Below are positions 1-8,547 of a stretch of DNA of 15,794 nucleotides, piece by piece. Origin of the DNA: an uncultured Myxococcales bacterium (GTDB taxonomy: Bacteria; Myxococcota_A; UBA9042). Where the stretch lies: the NCBI GenBank assembly GCA_937915965.1, contig CALGHC010000807.1:1-15794 (forward strand), given 5' to 3'. Each line of letters opens with the position of its first letter. The first letter of the stretch is position 1. The translations under genes and the position numbers were made by a program. The notes under the pieces were generated by a model. That model was not told the origin of the DNA, searched no databases, and saw only the letters and a program-made list of their open reading frames with translations.

Positions 1-126
1 TCGGCATGGTCGGCATGGTCGGCATGGTCGGCATGGTCGGCATGGTCGGCATGGTCGGCATGGTTGGCATGGTTGGCATGGTTGGCATGGGCGGCACGGT
101 CGGCACGGTCGGCACGGTCGGCATGA
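1..126. repeat. 9-bp minisatellite, about 14 tandem units
   Basis: The window opens inside a head-to-tail array of the 9-mer TCGGCATGG. Units 1-7 (1-63) are identical. Units at 64-90 carry C-to-T (TTGGCATGG), 91-99 is GCGGCACGG, 100-117 are TCGGCACGG, and 118-126 is TCGGCATGA. Variants are grouped by block, as expected when arrays grow by slippage or unequal exchange. Because nine is a multiple of three, all frames stay open: plus strand Met-Val-Gly repeats, minus strand Met-Pro-Thr, His-Ala-Asp or Pro-Cys-Arg repeats. The array is cut by the left edge, so its full length is unknown, and it could be the end of a repeat-bearing gene to the left. I see no ribosome binding site or coding support for translating the plus-strand reading. 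Confidence 0.9.
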
Positions 127-364
127 AGGTGGCTCCCAGGCGGCGGCCTGACCGCTTGCAGCGTGGCTCGCCTGGCCCCGCGAGGGTAGTACAGGGACTT
201 CGAAAAGTCTGCGTCAGGGCGCGGTGGCGAGGCGCGGTATTCGTTGCAACCGCCGCCGCAGACGTGGCATACACACGTGACACGGGCGCGTGACGGACCA
301 ACGCAGGGACCGCCACCCAGGCCGCTCAGCAGCCGCATCGCGGCGCAGCAGCAGCCCGTACTCC

Positions 365-369
365 AGGAG
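365..369 (+). promoter_or_regulatory. Ribosome binding site of the giant lipoprotein gene
   Basis: AGGAG lies six bases before the ATG at 376. It decides the start: the frame is open back to a TTG at 244, but the residues encoded there (rich in Pro, Gln and Arg) do not resemble a signal peptide. Starting at 376 puts a typical Arg-rich n-region and hydrophobic core at the very N-terminus. Confidence 0.8.
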
Positions 370-375
370 ACGAAG

Positions 376-3300
376 ATGGTAGTTGGAACGGATCGTCGCG
401 CGATTGCGCGAAGAGTCGGTATTCTCGCGCTGGCCGCGGCCGCGGTGTTCGCCCAAGCTGGTTGCACCGGCGAGACCACCGTGGAGGCGCCAGGCCTCGA
501 AGACGGCAGCGGCATCGATGTCGCGCTGGCGGACGGACTTGAGCTGTCCGTGACGTGCAGCGCTGACAGCGAATGCCCGCTCTTCGGGGCGGCTTGCGTC
601 GACGCACATTGTGGTGACGATGGCCTGTGCGTCGCCGACACGCTCGCCGACGGTACCGGATGTGACGACGGCGAAAGTTGCACCGCCGACGACCATTGCG
701 AGACAGGCGTCTGTACGGGCATGTCATCGTGCCAATGTAAAGACATCAGTGATTGTGCGGAATTCGAGGACGGGGACGCTTGCAACGGCACGCTGTACTG
801 CGACGCTGCGACCCACGCATGTGTGATCAACGAGGCGACCATCGTCGCCTGCCCGACAGAGAACGACACCGACTGCGTTCAGACGGCTTGCGCGCCGGCG
901 ACCGGCCTGTGCGAGGGAGTGGCCCAGGCCGACGGCGCGGACTGCAGCGACGGCAACGCGTGCACCGAGAACGACGGCTGCAAGGCTGGCGCCTGCGTCG
1001 GCGAGGGCAGCTGCCAGTGCGAGAGCAACGACGATTGTACGCCGTTTGAGGACGACGACGCGTGCAACGGCACGCTGTATTGCGACAAGTCGCAGGAGAT
1101 CTACGTGTGCGCCGTCAACCCGGCGACCGTGGTGGTCTGCCCCGACCTCGCCGGCTTGTCGTGCCAGGCGAATGTCTGTGACTCGACGACAGGCAGCTGC
1201 GCCGCCCAGGACGCATCAAAGGGCACAGCGTGCGATGTCGACGGCTACCCGTGCACCAAGGACACGTGCGACGGCAAGGGAACCTGCTACCTCGGCGTGA
1301 TCGACGGTTGCGAGTGCAACGTGGACGCGGACTGCGCCAAGTTCGACGACGACAACCTCTGCAATGGCGGGCTGTTTTGCAACAAGGTCAGCGGTGACTG
1401 CGAGTACAATCCGGCGTCCATCGTCTACTGCCAGACCGCCAGCGACGGTGCCTGCGAGGCGACCGGCTGCGACCCCAAGTCCGGTGAGTGCGCTACCAAG
1501 ACGCTCGTCGACGGCACTCCCTGCGAGGACGGCTTGTCTTGCACCAAGGACGACGCCTGCAAGGGCGGCGGCTGCGCGGCCGGCGTGGGCGACTGCGCTT
1601 GCAAGACCCAAGCCGACTGCGCGCAGTTCGAGGACGGCAACCCCTGCAACGGCAGCCTTTACTGCAACACGGCGCTAGACGCCTGCGAAATCAACCCCGC
1701 CACGGTGGTCGTCTGCTCGACCGGTAACGACACGACCTGCTCGCAGAACCAATGTGACATCGAGAGCGGCGCGTGCGCGTTGCACAACGTCAACGAGGGC
1801 AAGCCCTGCGAGGCGGACGGCAGCCTGTGCACCAACATTGATTCCTGCGCCGGGGGCGTGTGCGCGCCGGCGACCAACCAGTGCGGTTGCGATTCCGATG
1901 CGGATTGCGCTGGCGCCGAGGACGCGAACCTGTGCAACGGGACGCTGTATTGCGAGCCAGCGACCAAGCTGTGCACGGTCAATCCGGCGAGCATCATCGC
2001 TTGCTCTTCCGTCGACGACACGCAGTGCACGAAGTCGACCTGCGACCCGACCGACGGCGCTTGCAAGATGGGCGATGTTCCCGCCGGCGTGGCTTGCGAT
2101 CTCGACGACTTCGCTTGCACCGAGGACGCGTGCGACGCGGGTATCTGCACGGCCGGCGCCAACGCATGTACCTGCTGGTTCGACAGCGACTGCGCCTTCG
2201 CCGAAGACGACGACCTGTGCAACGGCACCCTGTATTGTGCCAAGACCGACGTGCCGTGGGTCTGCGTCGTCAACCCCGCGACGATCGTGCCGTGCGCGCC
2301 CGAGGTGGAGGGCTGCCAGGCGGCTGCATGTGACCCGGTCTCCGGCACGTGTGGCATGGAGGCCATCAACGAGAACGGCGACTGCGATGACAAGAACGCC
2401 TGCACGACCGCGGACGCTTGCACGGGCGGCGACTGCGTCGGGCTCGCGGTTGTGGCCACGGTCGACTGCGACGACGGCGACCCCTGCTCGGACGACGCCT
2501 GCGACCTCGCGCAGGGATGCACCCACACGGACAACGTCGCCCCTTGCGAGGACGGCAACGGCTGCACCAACGACGACGCTTGCGAGAACGGCGTATGCCT
2601 GCCGGGCGCGCTGACCGTCTGCGACGACGGCAACCTGTGCACGGACGACGCCTGCGATGCCCAGGTCGGGGCTTGCACGACCGTGGCCAACTCGGTCCCT
2701 TGTGATGACGGCGATCTGTGCACCGCCAGCGACGTCTGCGCCGGCGGCGCCTGCGCGGCGGGGCCGGAGATCGACTGCAATGACGGCAACCCTTGCACCA
2801 GCGACGGATGCGTCCTGGGCGACTGCAGCACCCAGCCCAAGGACAACGACTGCGACGACAGCGAGCCGTGCACAGTCGGAGACGCGTGTACGGACGGAGT
2901 CTGCATCGGCCAGCCGGCCGACTGCGACGACGCGGATCCGTGCACCAAGGACGCGTGCGTGGCGGGCAAGGGGGACTGCACCCATTCGCCCACACCCGGC
3001 TGCAGCGGCGTGTATCCGCTGCCGTACGCGGCCGGATTCGTCTGCGACGGCGTCGAGACGGCGAGTTGGACCTTCGCGCCGCCACCGAGCTCCGGCCCGC
3101 CGCCGGCGGTGACCTGGAATATCGACAGCAGCCCCGCCGCGCCCGGCCACTACAGCCCGGATTGTTCGCTGAATTTCAACGACGGCACGACGTTCGACTG
3201 CCCCAACGGCAACGTGATCGGCGTCAACGGGACCGCAACATCGCCGATGTTGGCGGGCAAGGGGCTGCCGCAGGATGCCGGCGTGATCGTGCGCTTCCGC

Positions 3301-6300
3301 CTCTCAGGCGAATGGGAGGAAGGGAGCTACGACCAGCTGTCGGTGCAGGTCGCGAATTCAGGGTCCGGTTGGGTGACTCTCAAGACATACGAACACGCGA
3401 CGACGAGCTGGGATCTGATCCACCTGCCGGTCGGCAATCTGGTCATCGGCAACGACTTCCAGATCCGCTTCCTCTTCCAGACATCGGATTGCCTGCATAA
3501 CGACACCAGCGGTCCGTTCATTGACGACTTCGCGGTGTTCGACGCGCAGTGCGGGGACAACGCCGGCTGTGACGACGGCAACGCATGCACCGCTGAGAAG
3601 TGCGAGCAAGGCATCTGCACTTACCTCGTCAAACCGTGCGACGACGGCGACGCCTGCACGGCCGATACGTGCACCGAGAAGACCGGCGATTGTGTGCACA
3701 GCCCCGCCGCTGATGGCACGTCGTGTGACGACGACTCCAAGTGCACCCAAGACGACGCCTGCGTGGCCGGCGCTTGCGGTGGCGCGCCGACGTGTGACGA
3801 CGGCGACGGCTGCACGATCGACAGCTGTGACCCGCTCTACGGCAGCTGCGGTCACAAGGTGGCACCGGGCGGTACCTCGTGCTCGGACGGCAACCCGTGC
3901 ACAACCGACGACAAATGTGGCGGCCCCTGCGTCAACGATGTGTGCAGTGGCCAGGGAGAGTGCGTCGGCAAGCCGGGGCCCTGCAAGGTGGTCCGCTACG
4001 ATCCATTCGACTGCGGCGAGCTGGCCGGTTGGTCTTTCGACCCGCCGCCGATCGCTGGCCAGCTCGGCTTCGCGGTCGACGCCACCCCGTCGCCGCCGGC
4101 CTTCTTGACCGGGGCGTGCTCGTTGAACGCCAACAACGGGATCGATCTGGCATGCGGCCCAGGCCAGGAGCAGGCCACGGTCGTCGCGACGTCGCCGGAG
4201 ATCGACCTCACCGGCGCCACCGAGGCCATGATGATCGGCCGCATGCTGGCGGCGCGGTCGACGCAGGGTCCAAGTGGCGGTGGCCAGCTCGACATGGAGA
4301 TCTCGGCAGACAATTTCGCCACACCACCGACCCTCGTTTTGCCCCAGGTGATCGGCGGCAGCCCGACGGGCTTCGCGCCGTTCATGGTCGGCCTCGCCAA
4401 ATGGGGTGGAAAGAAGATCCGCGTGCGCATCCGCCTCACCGGCGGACCGTGCGCGGCCTGGAGCAGTCAACAGGCCGGCTTGGCTGGGTTCTTCTTTGAC
4501 GAGTTGTCGATCTTTGCCGACGTCGTCGCCGCTTGCCAGGACCAGGGGGACTGCGAAGACGGCAACCCATGCACCGGCGAGGCATGTGTCACCGGCAAGT
4601 GCCGAGTCGAACCGCTTGAGATCCCCTGCGATGACGCCAACCCGTGCACCAGCGCGTCGGCCTGCTCCGTGGCGGCGTGCGTTGGCGTACAGCCCGCGGA
4701 GTGCGACGACGGTGACCCCTGTACTATCGACGTGTGTAATCCGACCAAGGGCTGCACACATCAGGTCGCCGAAGACGGCACCACATGCGACGACGGCGAC
4801 GCCTGTACGCAGCTCGACACCTGCGCGAAGGGCAAATGTGGTGGTCACGCCGCCTGTCCGGACGGCGGTCCGTGCGTCGAGGTGACCTGCGCTCTGGGCG
4901 ACTGTGCGGCAAAGAACCTCGCCGACGCCGAACCGTGTGAAGACGGTGACGCTTGCACAGCCGGCGAGGCCTGCGCTGCGGGCAGCTGCGTTGGTGGTGC
5001 GCCGCAGGCCTGCTCGAAGCTGGCGGACGTCCCATTTGACTGCGGCGCGATTGCGGGCTGGGGCTTCGCGCCTGTCGTCGGCGAGGGCGAGCTTGGCTGG
5101 CGTGTCGACGCCTCACACAGCCCACCGGGGTTCCTCTCGCCGGGCTGCTCGCTGAACTTCAACGACGGCATGGGCTACATGTGTGCGCCAGATGCCGATC
5201 ATATCTTTGGGTCAGTCTATTCGCCGGCCTTCGACCTCTCCGGCGCCACAGCGGCCGTCTTCACCATCTGGTCGTGGCACGACATGACGCACGGCCCCCA
5301 ATCCGGCGGCCGCTGGGTTCAGATCTCCGACACTGGGTTCAGCTCGATCGCCAAGGAGATCTACCTGCCCGAAGACCAAGGTGGTGGCCAATGGACGCCG
5401 TTGGTGATCGACCTGAGCGAGTGGGCAGGCAAGAAGGTCCGGCTCCGCTTCGTGGTGCAGTCGGAGTCCTGTCCCCCCAGCACAGGCTATGGCTGGTTCC
5501 TCGACGACGCTGCGGTCTGGACCGACGTGGGCAAGGCCTGTGAGAACAACGCCGCTTGCGACGACGGCAACATCTGTACGGACGACAGCTGTGACGGCAG
5601 CTGCTTCCATGCGCCTTCTCAGAGCGAGTGCGACGACGACGACCCGTGCTCGTCTGAGTCCGAATGCCAAGCCGGCAACTGCGTTGGCATCGCCCCGCAG
5701 CTCTGCGATGACTCCAACGATTGCACCGCGGATTCCTGCGACCCCGCCAAGGGCTGCGTATTCGCTGTCAAGCCGGACGCGTCGTTGTGCAGCGACGGTG
5801 ATTCCTGCACGATCTCAGACGCCTGCAAGGCGGGCGAGTGTGTCGGCGCGGCAAAGTGCGACGACGGCGCCCCGTGCACCGCGGACTCCTGCCACGCGGT
5901 CACGGCAGTGTGCTCCCACGTAGCCGCGGCTGATCAGACCCCCTGCGATGACAACAACCCGTGTACTGCCGCCACCCGCTGCATCTCGGGCACGTGCAGC
6001 CACGGCGTCTCGCAGTGCGACGTCTCGGTCGTGATCAAGGATCCCATCGACTGCGGGGCGATGCCCGGTTGGGTCTTTGAGCCCGCGAACTCGGAGCCGA
6101 CACTCGGCTGGCACGTCGACGCGACGCCCGACCCGGCCGGCTTCCACTCGCCAGGTTGCTCGCTCAACTACAACAACGGCACCAACTACGACAACGGAAT
6201 CGCCAACACCGGTTCGGTCACGTCGCCACCCACGCAGATTCCGCCCGGCGGCGTCAACATGCTGATGTTCTGGACCTGGCAGGATGTCGAGGTCGCTGGC

Positions 6301-8349
6301 ACATACGACCAGCGGCGCGTCGAGATCTCCTCGGACGATTTCCAAAAGGACATCACAGTCTTCCTCCTGGACAACCACAAGGGCGACAAGGTCTGGGCGC
6401 CCGAGGCCATCGACCTCAAGGACTACGCCGGCAAGATGATCCGCTTCCGCTTCGTCTTCGAGGCCACCGACGGCATCAGCAATGGCACCGCTGGCTGGTT
6501 CGTCGACGACCTGCGCATTGAACACGCCGACGTGGTTCAGTGCGCCAAAGCCGCGGACTGTCCCGATGACGGCGACAGCTGCACGGTCGACGGTTGCGAC
6601 GTGCTGACCGGCCAGTGCTTCTACTCCCACCAGAAGGGTTGCCACGCCGAGGTCAAGGTGCCTTACACCCAGGACTTCGTTTGCGGCGAACAGGGCTTGC
6701 TGAAATGGAGTGTGCCGCAAGGCGAGCCCGGGCCGTTCTGGGCTTTCGACGCGACCCCCGCCACACCGCTGCCGCTCGACGGCCCCTGCTCGCTGAACTT
6801 CAACGACGGCACGGGGATCTCGTGCCCACCGCTGGTCTCGGCCGTCGGGGGCGCCGTCGTGCTGCCGATCATCGACGCGACCGCCGTCGTCGGCAACGGA
6901 CTGGTCGCGAGGTTCCTCCTCAACGGCTCGTGGAAACAGGATGCCTCCGGGGTGCTGGTCCTCGAGGCGAGCACCGACGGCCAGGCGTGGTCCATCGTCG
7001 GCGAATGGTTCAGCGAAGACATCGGCAACTGGCTGCCCGCGCTGGTGAATCTGGCCGAATACGCCGGCACAAAGGTCCACCTTCGCTTCCATTTCGGCAC
7101 GGACAACTGCAAGGACGCGGTCGGCGCTGGCCCCTTCTTGTCGCACTTCGAGATCGAGGACCTCTCGTGCGCCGACGCGGCCGATTGCGACGACGGCAAC
7201 CCCTGCACCAGCGACAGCTGCGGCGAAGGCCAGATATGCGAATCACTTGCCAAGGTTGGACCATGCGACGACGGCGACGGTTGCACCACGCCCGACCTTT
7301 GCGCGGCCGGCGCATGCGTGGGCGCGCCGAAGAACTGCGACGACGGCAACATGTGTACAAATGACTCGTGCCAGGGCCAGGGCTGTGTCAGCGCTCCCCT
7401 CAACGGCAGCCAATGCGATGACGGCGATCCGTGTACGCAGGTCGACACCTGCAATGGCGACGCCTGCGAGGGCAGCGGGGCGGCCTGTGACGACGGCAAC
7501 CCCTGCACGACCGACGCATGCGACCCGCAAGCTCCCGCCGGACAGCAGTGCAGCCATGGCGCCGTCGACCCCGGGGCGACCTGCGACGACGGCATGAAGT
7601 GCACCCAAGCGGACACCTGCGTGCAGGGCGAGTGTGTGGGCGCGCTGAAGAGCTGCGACGATGGCAAGCCGTGCACGGCGGATGCGTGTGCGCCGGCGAC
7701 CGGTGGCTGCTCGAACGTCGCGATGCTCGGTTGTTGCGCCCAGGACTCCGACTGCGACGACGGTGACGCGGTCTGCACCGTCGACACCTGCGTCCAGGAT
7801 GCCTGCGTCTTCACGCCGGCGGGCGGCAAGGGATGCTGCTATCCGGTCGTCTGGGCCGAGAACTTCGACAACAACGCCCCGCTTCAGGGTTGGACGATTG
7901 TGAACACCAAGGGCCCTGGCCTGGGCTGGCAGAAGTTCCGGCCGTCGCTGCAGGCCAAATCGCCGCCGGGCGCGCTGTACTATGGCGATCCGGTGGCCGG
8001 CGACTACGACATGGGCGGCACCAACTCGGGAACGGCGACCTCGCCACCCATCGAGCTGCCCGACGTCGCCGGGCCGCTGACAGTGACCTGGCAGATGTGG
8101 GCCGACGTCGAGGATGGGGCCAGCTACGACAAGGCCTGGGTTGACGTGTTGGTGGGCGGTGACGTGATCGGCGGCGGCTGGACCAAACAGAATGCGTCGA
8201 CGCAGTGGACCGAGGGGACCATCGACGTGACCGCGTTCGCCGGTCAGGTGGTCCAAATTCGCTTCATGTTCGACACCACCGACGACGTCTCGAATTCGAC
8301 GGAGGGTTTCTTCATCGACAACGTCGTCGTCGACCAGGGTTGCCCGTAG
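376..8349 (+). CDS. Giant Cys-rich repeat lipoprotein with six MAM-like domains (2657 aa)
   Basis: Probably a very large surface-exposed, disulfide-stabilised adhesive or structural protein; no enzyme motif is visible. Residues 1-30 form a signal peptide: RRAIARR n-region, an Ala/Leu core, then FAQAGC, a slightly unusual lipobox (Gln at -3) that would lipidate Cys30. Signal peptidase I cleavage is the alternative. Residues ~119-690 hold six ~95-residue units, each with a CNG(T/S/G)L(Y/F)C core followed by an NPATVV-like segment. About 40 short motifs of the form CDDGNPCTxDxC follow or are interspersed; these resemble the Dictyostelium CTDC repeat and myxobacterial Cys-rich repeats. Six beta-sandwich domains of ~170 residues lie at ~879-1058, 1205-1385, 1548-1717, 1884-2053, 2092-2265 and 2489-2657. 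They start FDCGxxxGW, carry CSLNFNDG, and end in a FFxDDxxx strand, as in MAM or 'choice-of-anchor J' domains. There is no C-terminal sorting signal; the last domain ends at the stop. Start chosen from the RBS and signal peptide. Function is inference; reading frame is certain. Confidence 0.93.
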   Translation: MVVGTDRRAIARRVGILALAAAAVFAQAGCTGETTVEAPGLEDGSGIDVALADGLELSVTCSADSECPLFGAACVDAHCGDDGLCVADTLADGTGCDDGESCTADDHCETGVCTGMSSCQCKDISDCAEFEDGDACNGTLYCDAATHACVINEATIVACPTENDTDCVQTACAPATGLCEGVAQADGADCSDGNACTENDGCKAGACVGEGSCQCESNDDCTPFEDDDACNGTLYCDKSQEIYVCAVNPATVVVCPDLAGLSCQANVCDSTTGSCAAQDASKGTACDVDGYPCTKDTCDGKGTCYLGVIDGCECNVDADCAKFDDDNLCNGGLFCNKVSGDCEYNPASIVYCQTASDGACEATGCDPKSGECATKTLVDGTPCEDGLSCTKDDACKGGGCAAGVGDCACKTQADCAQFEDGNPCNGSLYCNTALDACEINPATVVVCSTGNDTTCSQNQCDIESGACALHNVNEGKPCEADGSLCTNIDSCAGGVCAPATNQCGCDSDADCAGAEDANLCNGTLYCEPATKLCTVNPASIIACSSVDDTQCTKSTCDPTDGACKMGDVPAGVACDLDDFACTEDACDAGICTAGANACTCWFDSDCAFAEDDDLCNGTLYCAKTDVPWVCVVNPATIVPCAPEVEGCQAAACDPVSGTCGMEAINENGDCDDKNACTTADACTGGDCVGLAVVATVDCDDGDPCSDDACDLAQGCTHTDNVAPCEDGNGCTNDDACENGVCLPGALTVCDDGNLCTDDACDAQVGACTTVANSVPCDDGDLCTASDVCAGGACAAGPEIDCNDGNPCTSDGCVLGDCSTQPKDNDCDDSEPCTVGDACTDGVCIGQPADCDDADPCTKDACVAGKGDCTHSPTPGCSGVYPLPYAAGFVCDGVETASWTFAPPPSSGPPPAVTWNIDSSPAAPGHYSPDCSLNFNDGTTFDCPNGNVIGVNGTATSPMLAGKGLPQDAGVIVRFRLSGEWEEGSYDQLSVQVANSGSGWVTLKTYEHATTSWDLIHLPVGNLVIGNDFQIRFLFQTSDCLHNDTSGPFIDDFAVFDAQCGDNAGCDDGNACTAEKCEQGICTYLVKPCDDGDACTADTCTEKTGDCVHSPAADGTSCDDDSKCTQDDACVAGACGGAPTCDDGDGCTIDSCDPLYGSCGHKVAPGGTSCSDGNPCTTDDKCGGPCVNDVCSGQGECVGKPGPCKVVRYDPFDCGELAGWSFDPPPIAGQLGFAVDATPSPPAFLTGACSLNANNGIDLACGPGQEQATVVATSPEIDLTGATEAMMIGRMLAARSTQGPSGGGQLDMEISADNFATPPTLVLPQVIGGSPTGFAPFMVGLAKWGGKKIRVRIRLTGGPCAAWSSQQAGLAGFFFDELSIFADVVAACQDQGDCEDGNPCTGEACVTGKCRVEPLEIPCDDANPCTSASACSVAACVGVQPAECDDGDPCTIDVCNPTKGCTHQVAEDGTTCDDGDACTQLDTCAKGKCGGHAACPDGGPCVEVTCALGDCAAKNLADAEPCEDGDACTAGEACAAGSCVGGAPQACSKLADVPFDCGAIAGWGFAPVVGEGELGWRVDASHSPPGFLSPGCSLNFNDGMGYMCAPDADHIFGSVYSPAFDLSGATAAVFTIWSWHDMTHGPQSGGRWVQISDTGFSSIAKEIYLPEDQGGGQWTPLVIDLSEWAGKKVRLRFVVQSESCPPSTGYGWFLDDAAVWTDVGKACENNAACDDGNICTDDSCDGSCFHAPSQSECDDDDPCSSESECQAGNCVGIAPQLCDDSNDCTADSCDPAKGCVFAVKPDASLCSDGDSCTISDACKAGECVGAAKCDDGAPCTADSCHAVTAVCSHVAAADQTPCDDNNPCTAATRCISGTCSHGVSQCDVSVVIKDPIDCGAMPGWVFEPANSEPTLGWHVDATPDPAGFHSPGCSLNYNNGTNYDNGIANTGSVTSPPTQIPPGGVNMLMFWTWQDVEVAGTYDQRRVEISSDDFQKDITVFLLDNHKGDKVWAPEAIDLKDYAGKMIRFRFVFEATDGISNGTAGWFVDDLRIEHADVVQCAKAADCPDDGDSCTVDGCDVLTGQCFYSHQKGCHAEVKVPYTQDFVCGEQGLLKWSVPQGEPGPFWAFDATPATPLPLDGPCSLNFNDGTGISCPPLVSAVGGAVVLPIIDATAVVGNGLVARFLLNGSWKQDASGVLVLEASTDGQAWSIVGEWFSEDIGNWLPALVNLAEYAGTKVHLRFHFGTDNCKDAVGAGPFLSHFEIEDLSCADAADCDDGNPCTSDSCGEGQICESLAKVGPCDDGDGCTTPDLCAAGACVGAPKNCDDGNMCTNDSCQGQGCVSAPLNGSQCDDGDPCTQVDTCNGDACEGSGAACDDGNPCTTDACDPQAPAGQQCSHGAVDPGATCDDGMKCTQADTCVQGECVGALKSCDDGKPCTADACAPATGGCSNVAMLGCCAQDSDCDDGDAVCTVDTCVQDACVFTPAGGKGCCYPVVWAENFDNNAPLQGWTIVNTKGPGLGWQKFRPSLQAKSPPGALYYGDPVAGDYDMGGTNSGTATSPPIELPDVAGPLTVTWQMWADVEDGASYDKAWVDVLVGGDVIGGGWTKQNASTQWTEGTIDVTAFAGQVVQIRFMFDTTDDVSNSTEGFFIDNVVVDQGCP
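730..2450 (+). repeat. Six tandem ~95-residue Cys-rich units inside the lipoprotein gene
   Basis: The CNGTLYC-type core recurs in frame at 781, 1063, 1360, 1645, 1933 and 2218, a spacing of 282, 297, 285, 288 and 285 bases. Each unit reads: CxC, DCAxFEDDxxCNG core, Cys-x-hydrophobic-NPATxVxC, a CDxxxGxC segment, then a CxDGxxCTxDxC motif and GxCxxG. Differences in length come from small insertions such as the longer segment before the second Cys in units 2 and 6. The tandem order and shared spacing show growth by internal duplication. Later parts of the gene keep only the short CDDGxxCT half of this unit. Confidence 0.85.
3010..8346 (+). repeat. Six dispersed copies of a ~170-residue MAM-like beta-sandwich domain
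   Basis: Copies are coded at about 3010-3550, 3988-4530, 5017-5526, 6025-6535, 6649-7170 and 7840-8346, separated by 38 to 223 residues of CDDGxxCT-type Cys repeats. Shared landmarks are an opening Cys-Gly/Asp before a GW or SW pair, the motif CSLN(F/Y/A)N(D/N)G, a central (E/V)x(I/V)SxD strand, a segment VxIRFxF, and a closing G(W/F/P)F(x)DD strand. Copies 1, 2, 3 and 5 have four cysteines, copy 4 has two, and copy 6 has none. The four-Cys layout and length fit the MAM domain of animal surface proteins. The family call rests on pattern only. Confidence 0.7.
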
Positions 8350-8391
8350 CACACCGATTCGGCTGCAGCACGGTCGCTGCGATATGGACCG

Positions 8392-8454
8392 CGTCGCTGC
8401 TGGCCGTCGCTGCTGGCCGTCGCTAGCCGTCGCTAGCCGTCGCTGGCTGTCGCC
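8392..8454. repeat. Short tandem repeat between lipoprotein and kinase genes
   Basis: Two 13-bp units CGTCGCTGCTGGC (8392-8404, 8405-8417) are followed by three 10-bp units CGTCGCTAGC, CGTCGCTAGC and CGTCGCTGGC (8418-8447) and a partial unit. The 13-mer equals the 10-mer plus one extra GCT, so both come from the same core CGTCGCT-GGC. The array fills most of the 198-bp gap between the lipoprotein stop and the kinase start. I see no stem followed by a T-run, so no intrinsic terminator is called here. Confidence 0.85.
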
Positions 8455-8547
8455 TTCGGTAGGGGGCGGTTGGCACCGGGTGACTGGCGCGCCTCGGTGC
8501 TCTACGATGGCGCAGGTCGATGGCACAGACCGCCGCCGGGGTCGCCG

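Noticed and set aside
244..273. Possible sigma-70-like promoter (TTGCAA, 18-bp gap, CATACA) before the giant lipoprotein gene
   Set aside because: Only four and three of six consensus bases match; in a genome of this GC content with unknown sigma preferences this is not better than chance.
6..293. Plus-strand 95-codon reading with Met-Val-Gly repeats
   Set aside because: It is the translation of the minisatellite plus GC-rich leader; no RBS, no family pattern, and it overlaps the signal for the giant gene's leader.
730..2450. CRISPR-like array suggested by regular ~285-bp periodicity
   Set aside because: The repeats are protein-coding units with in-frame divergence, much too long and without identical repeat/unique spacer structure.
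1659..3150. Long minus-strand open readings (444 and 491 codons) opposite the Cys-rich repeats
   Set aside because: They mirror the periodic codon pattern of the plus-strand repeats (Ser/Gln/Pro- or Ala/Val/Arg-rich), have no RBS and resemble no family; same for those at 3358-4848, 5815-7146 and 6663-7829.
8470..8547. Upstream TTG start adding 26 residues to the kinase
   Set aside because: The purine-rich AGGGGGCGG directly abuts the TTG, too close for an RBS, and the added residues look like translated intergenic sequence.
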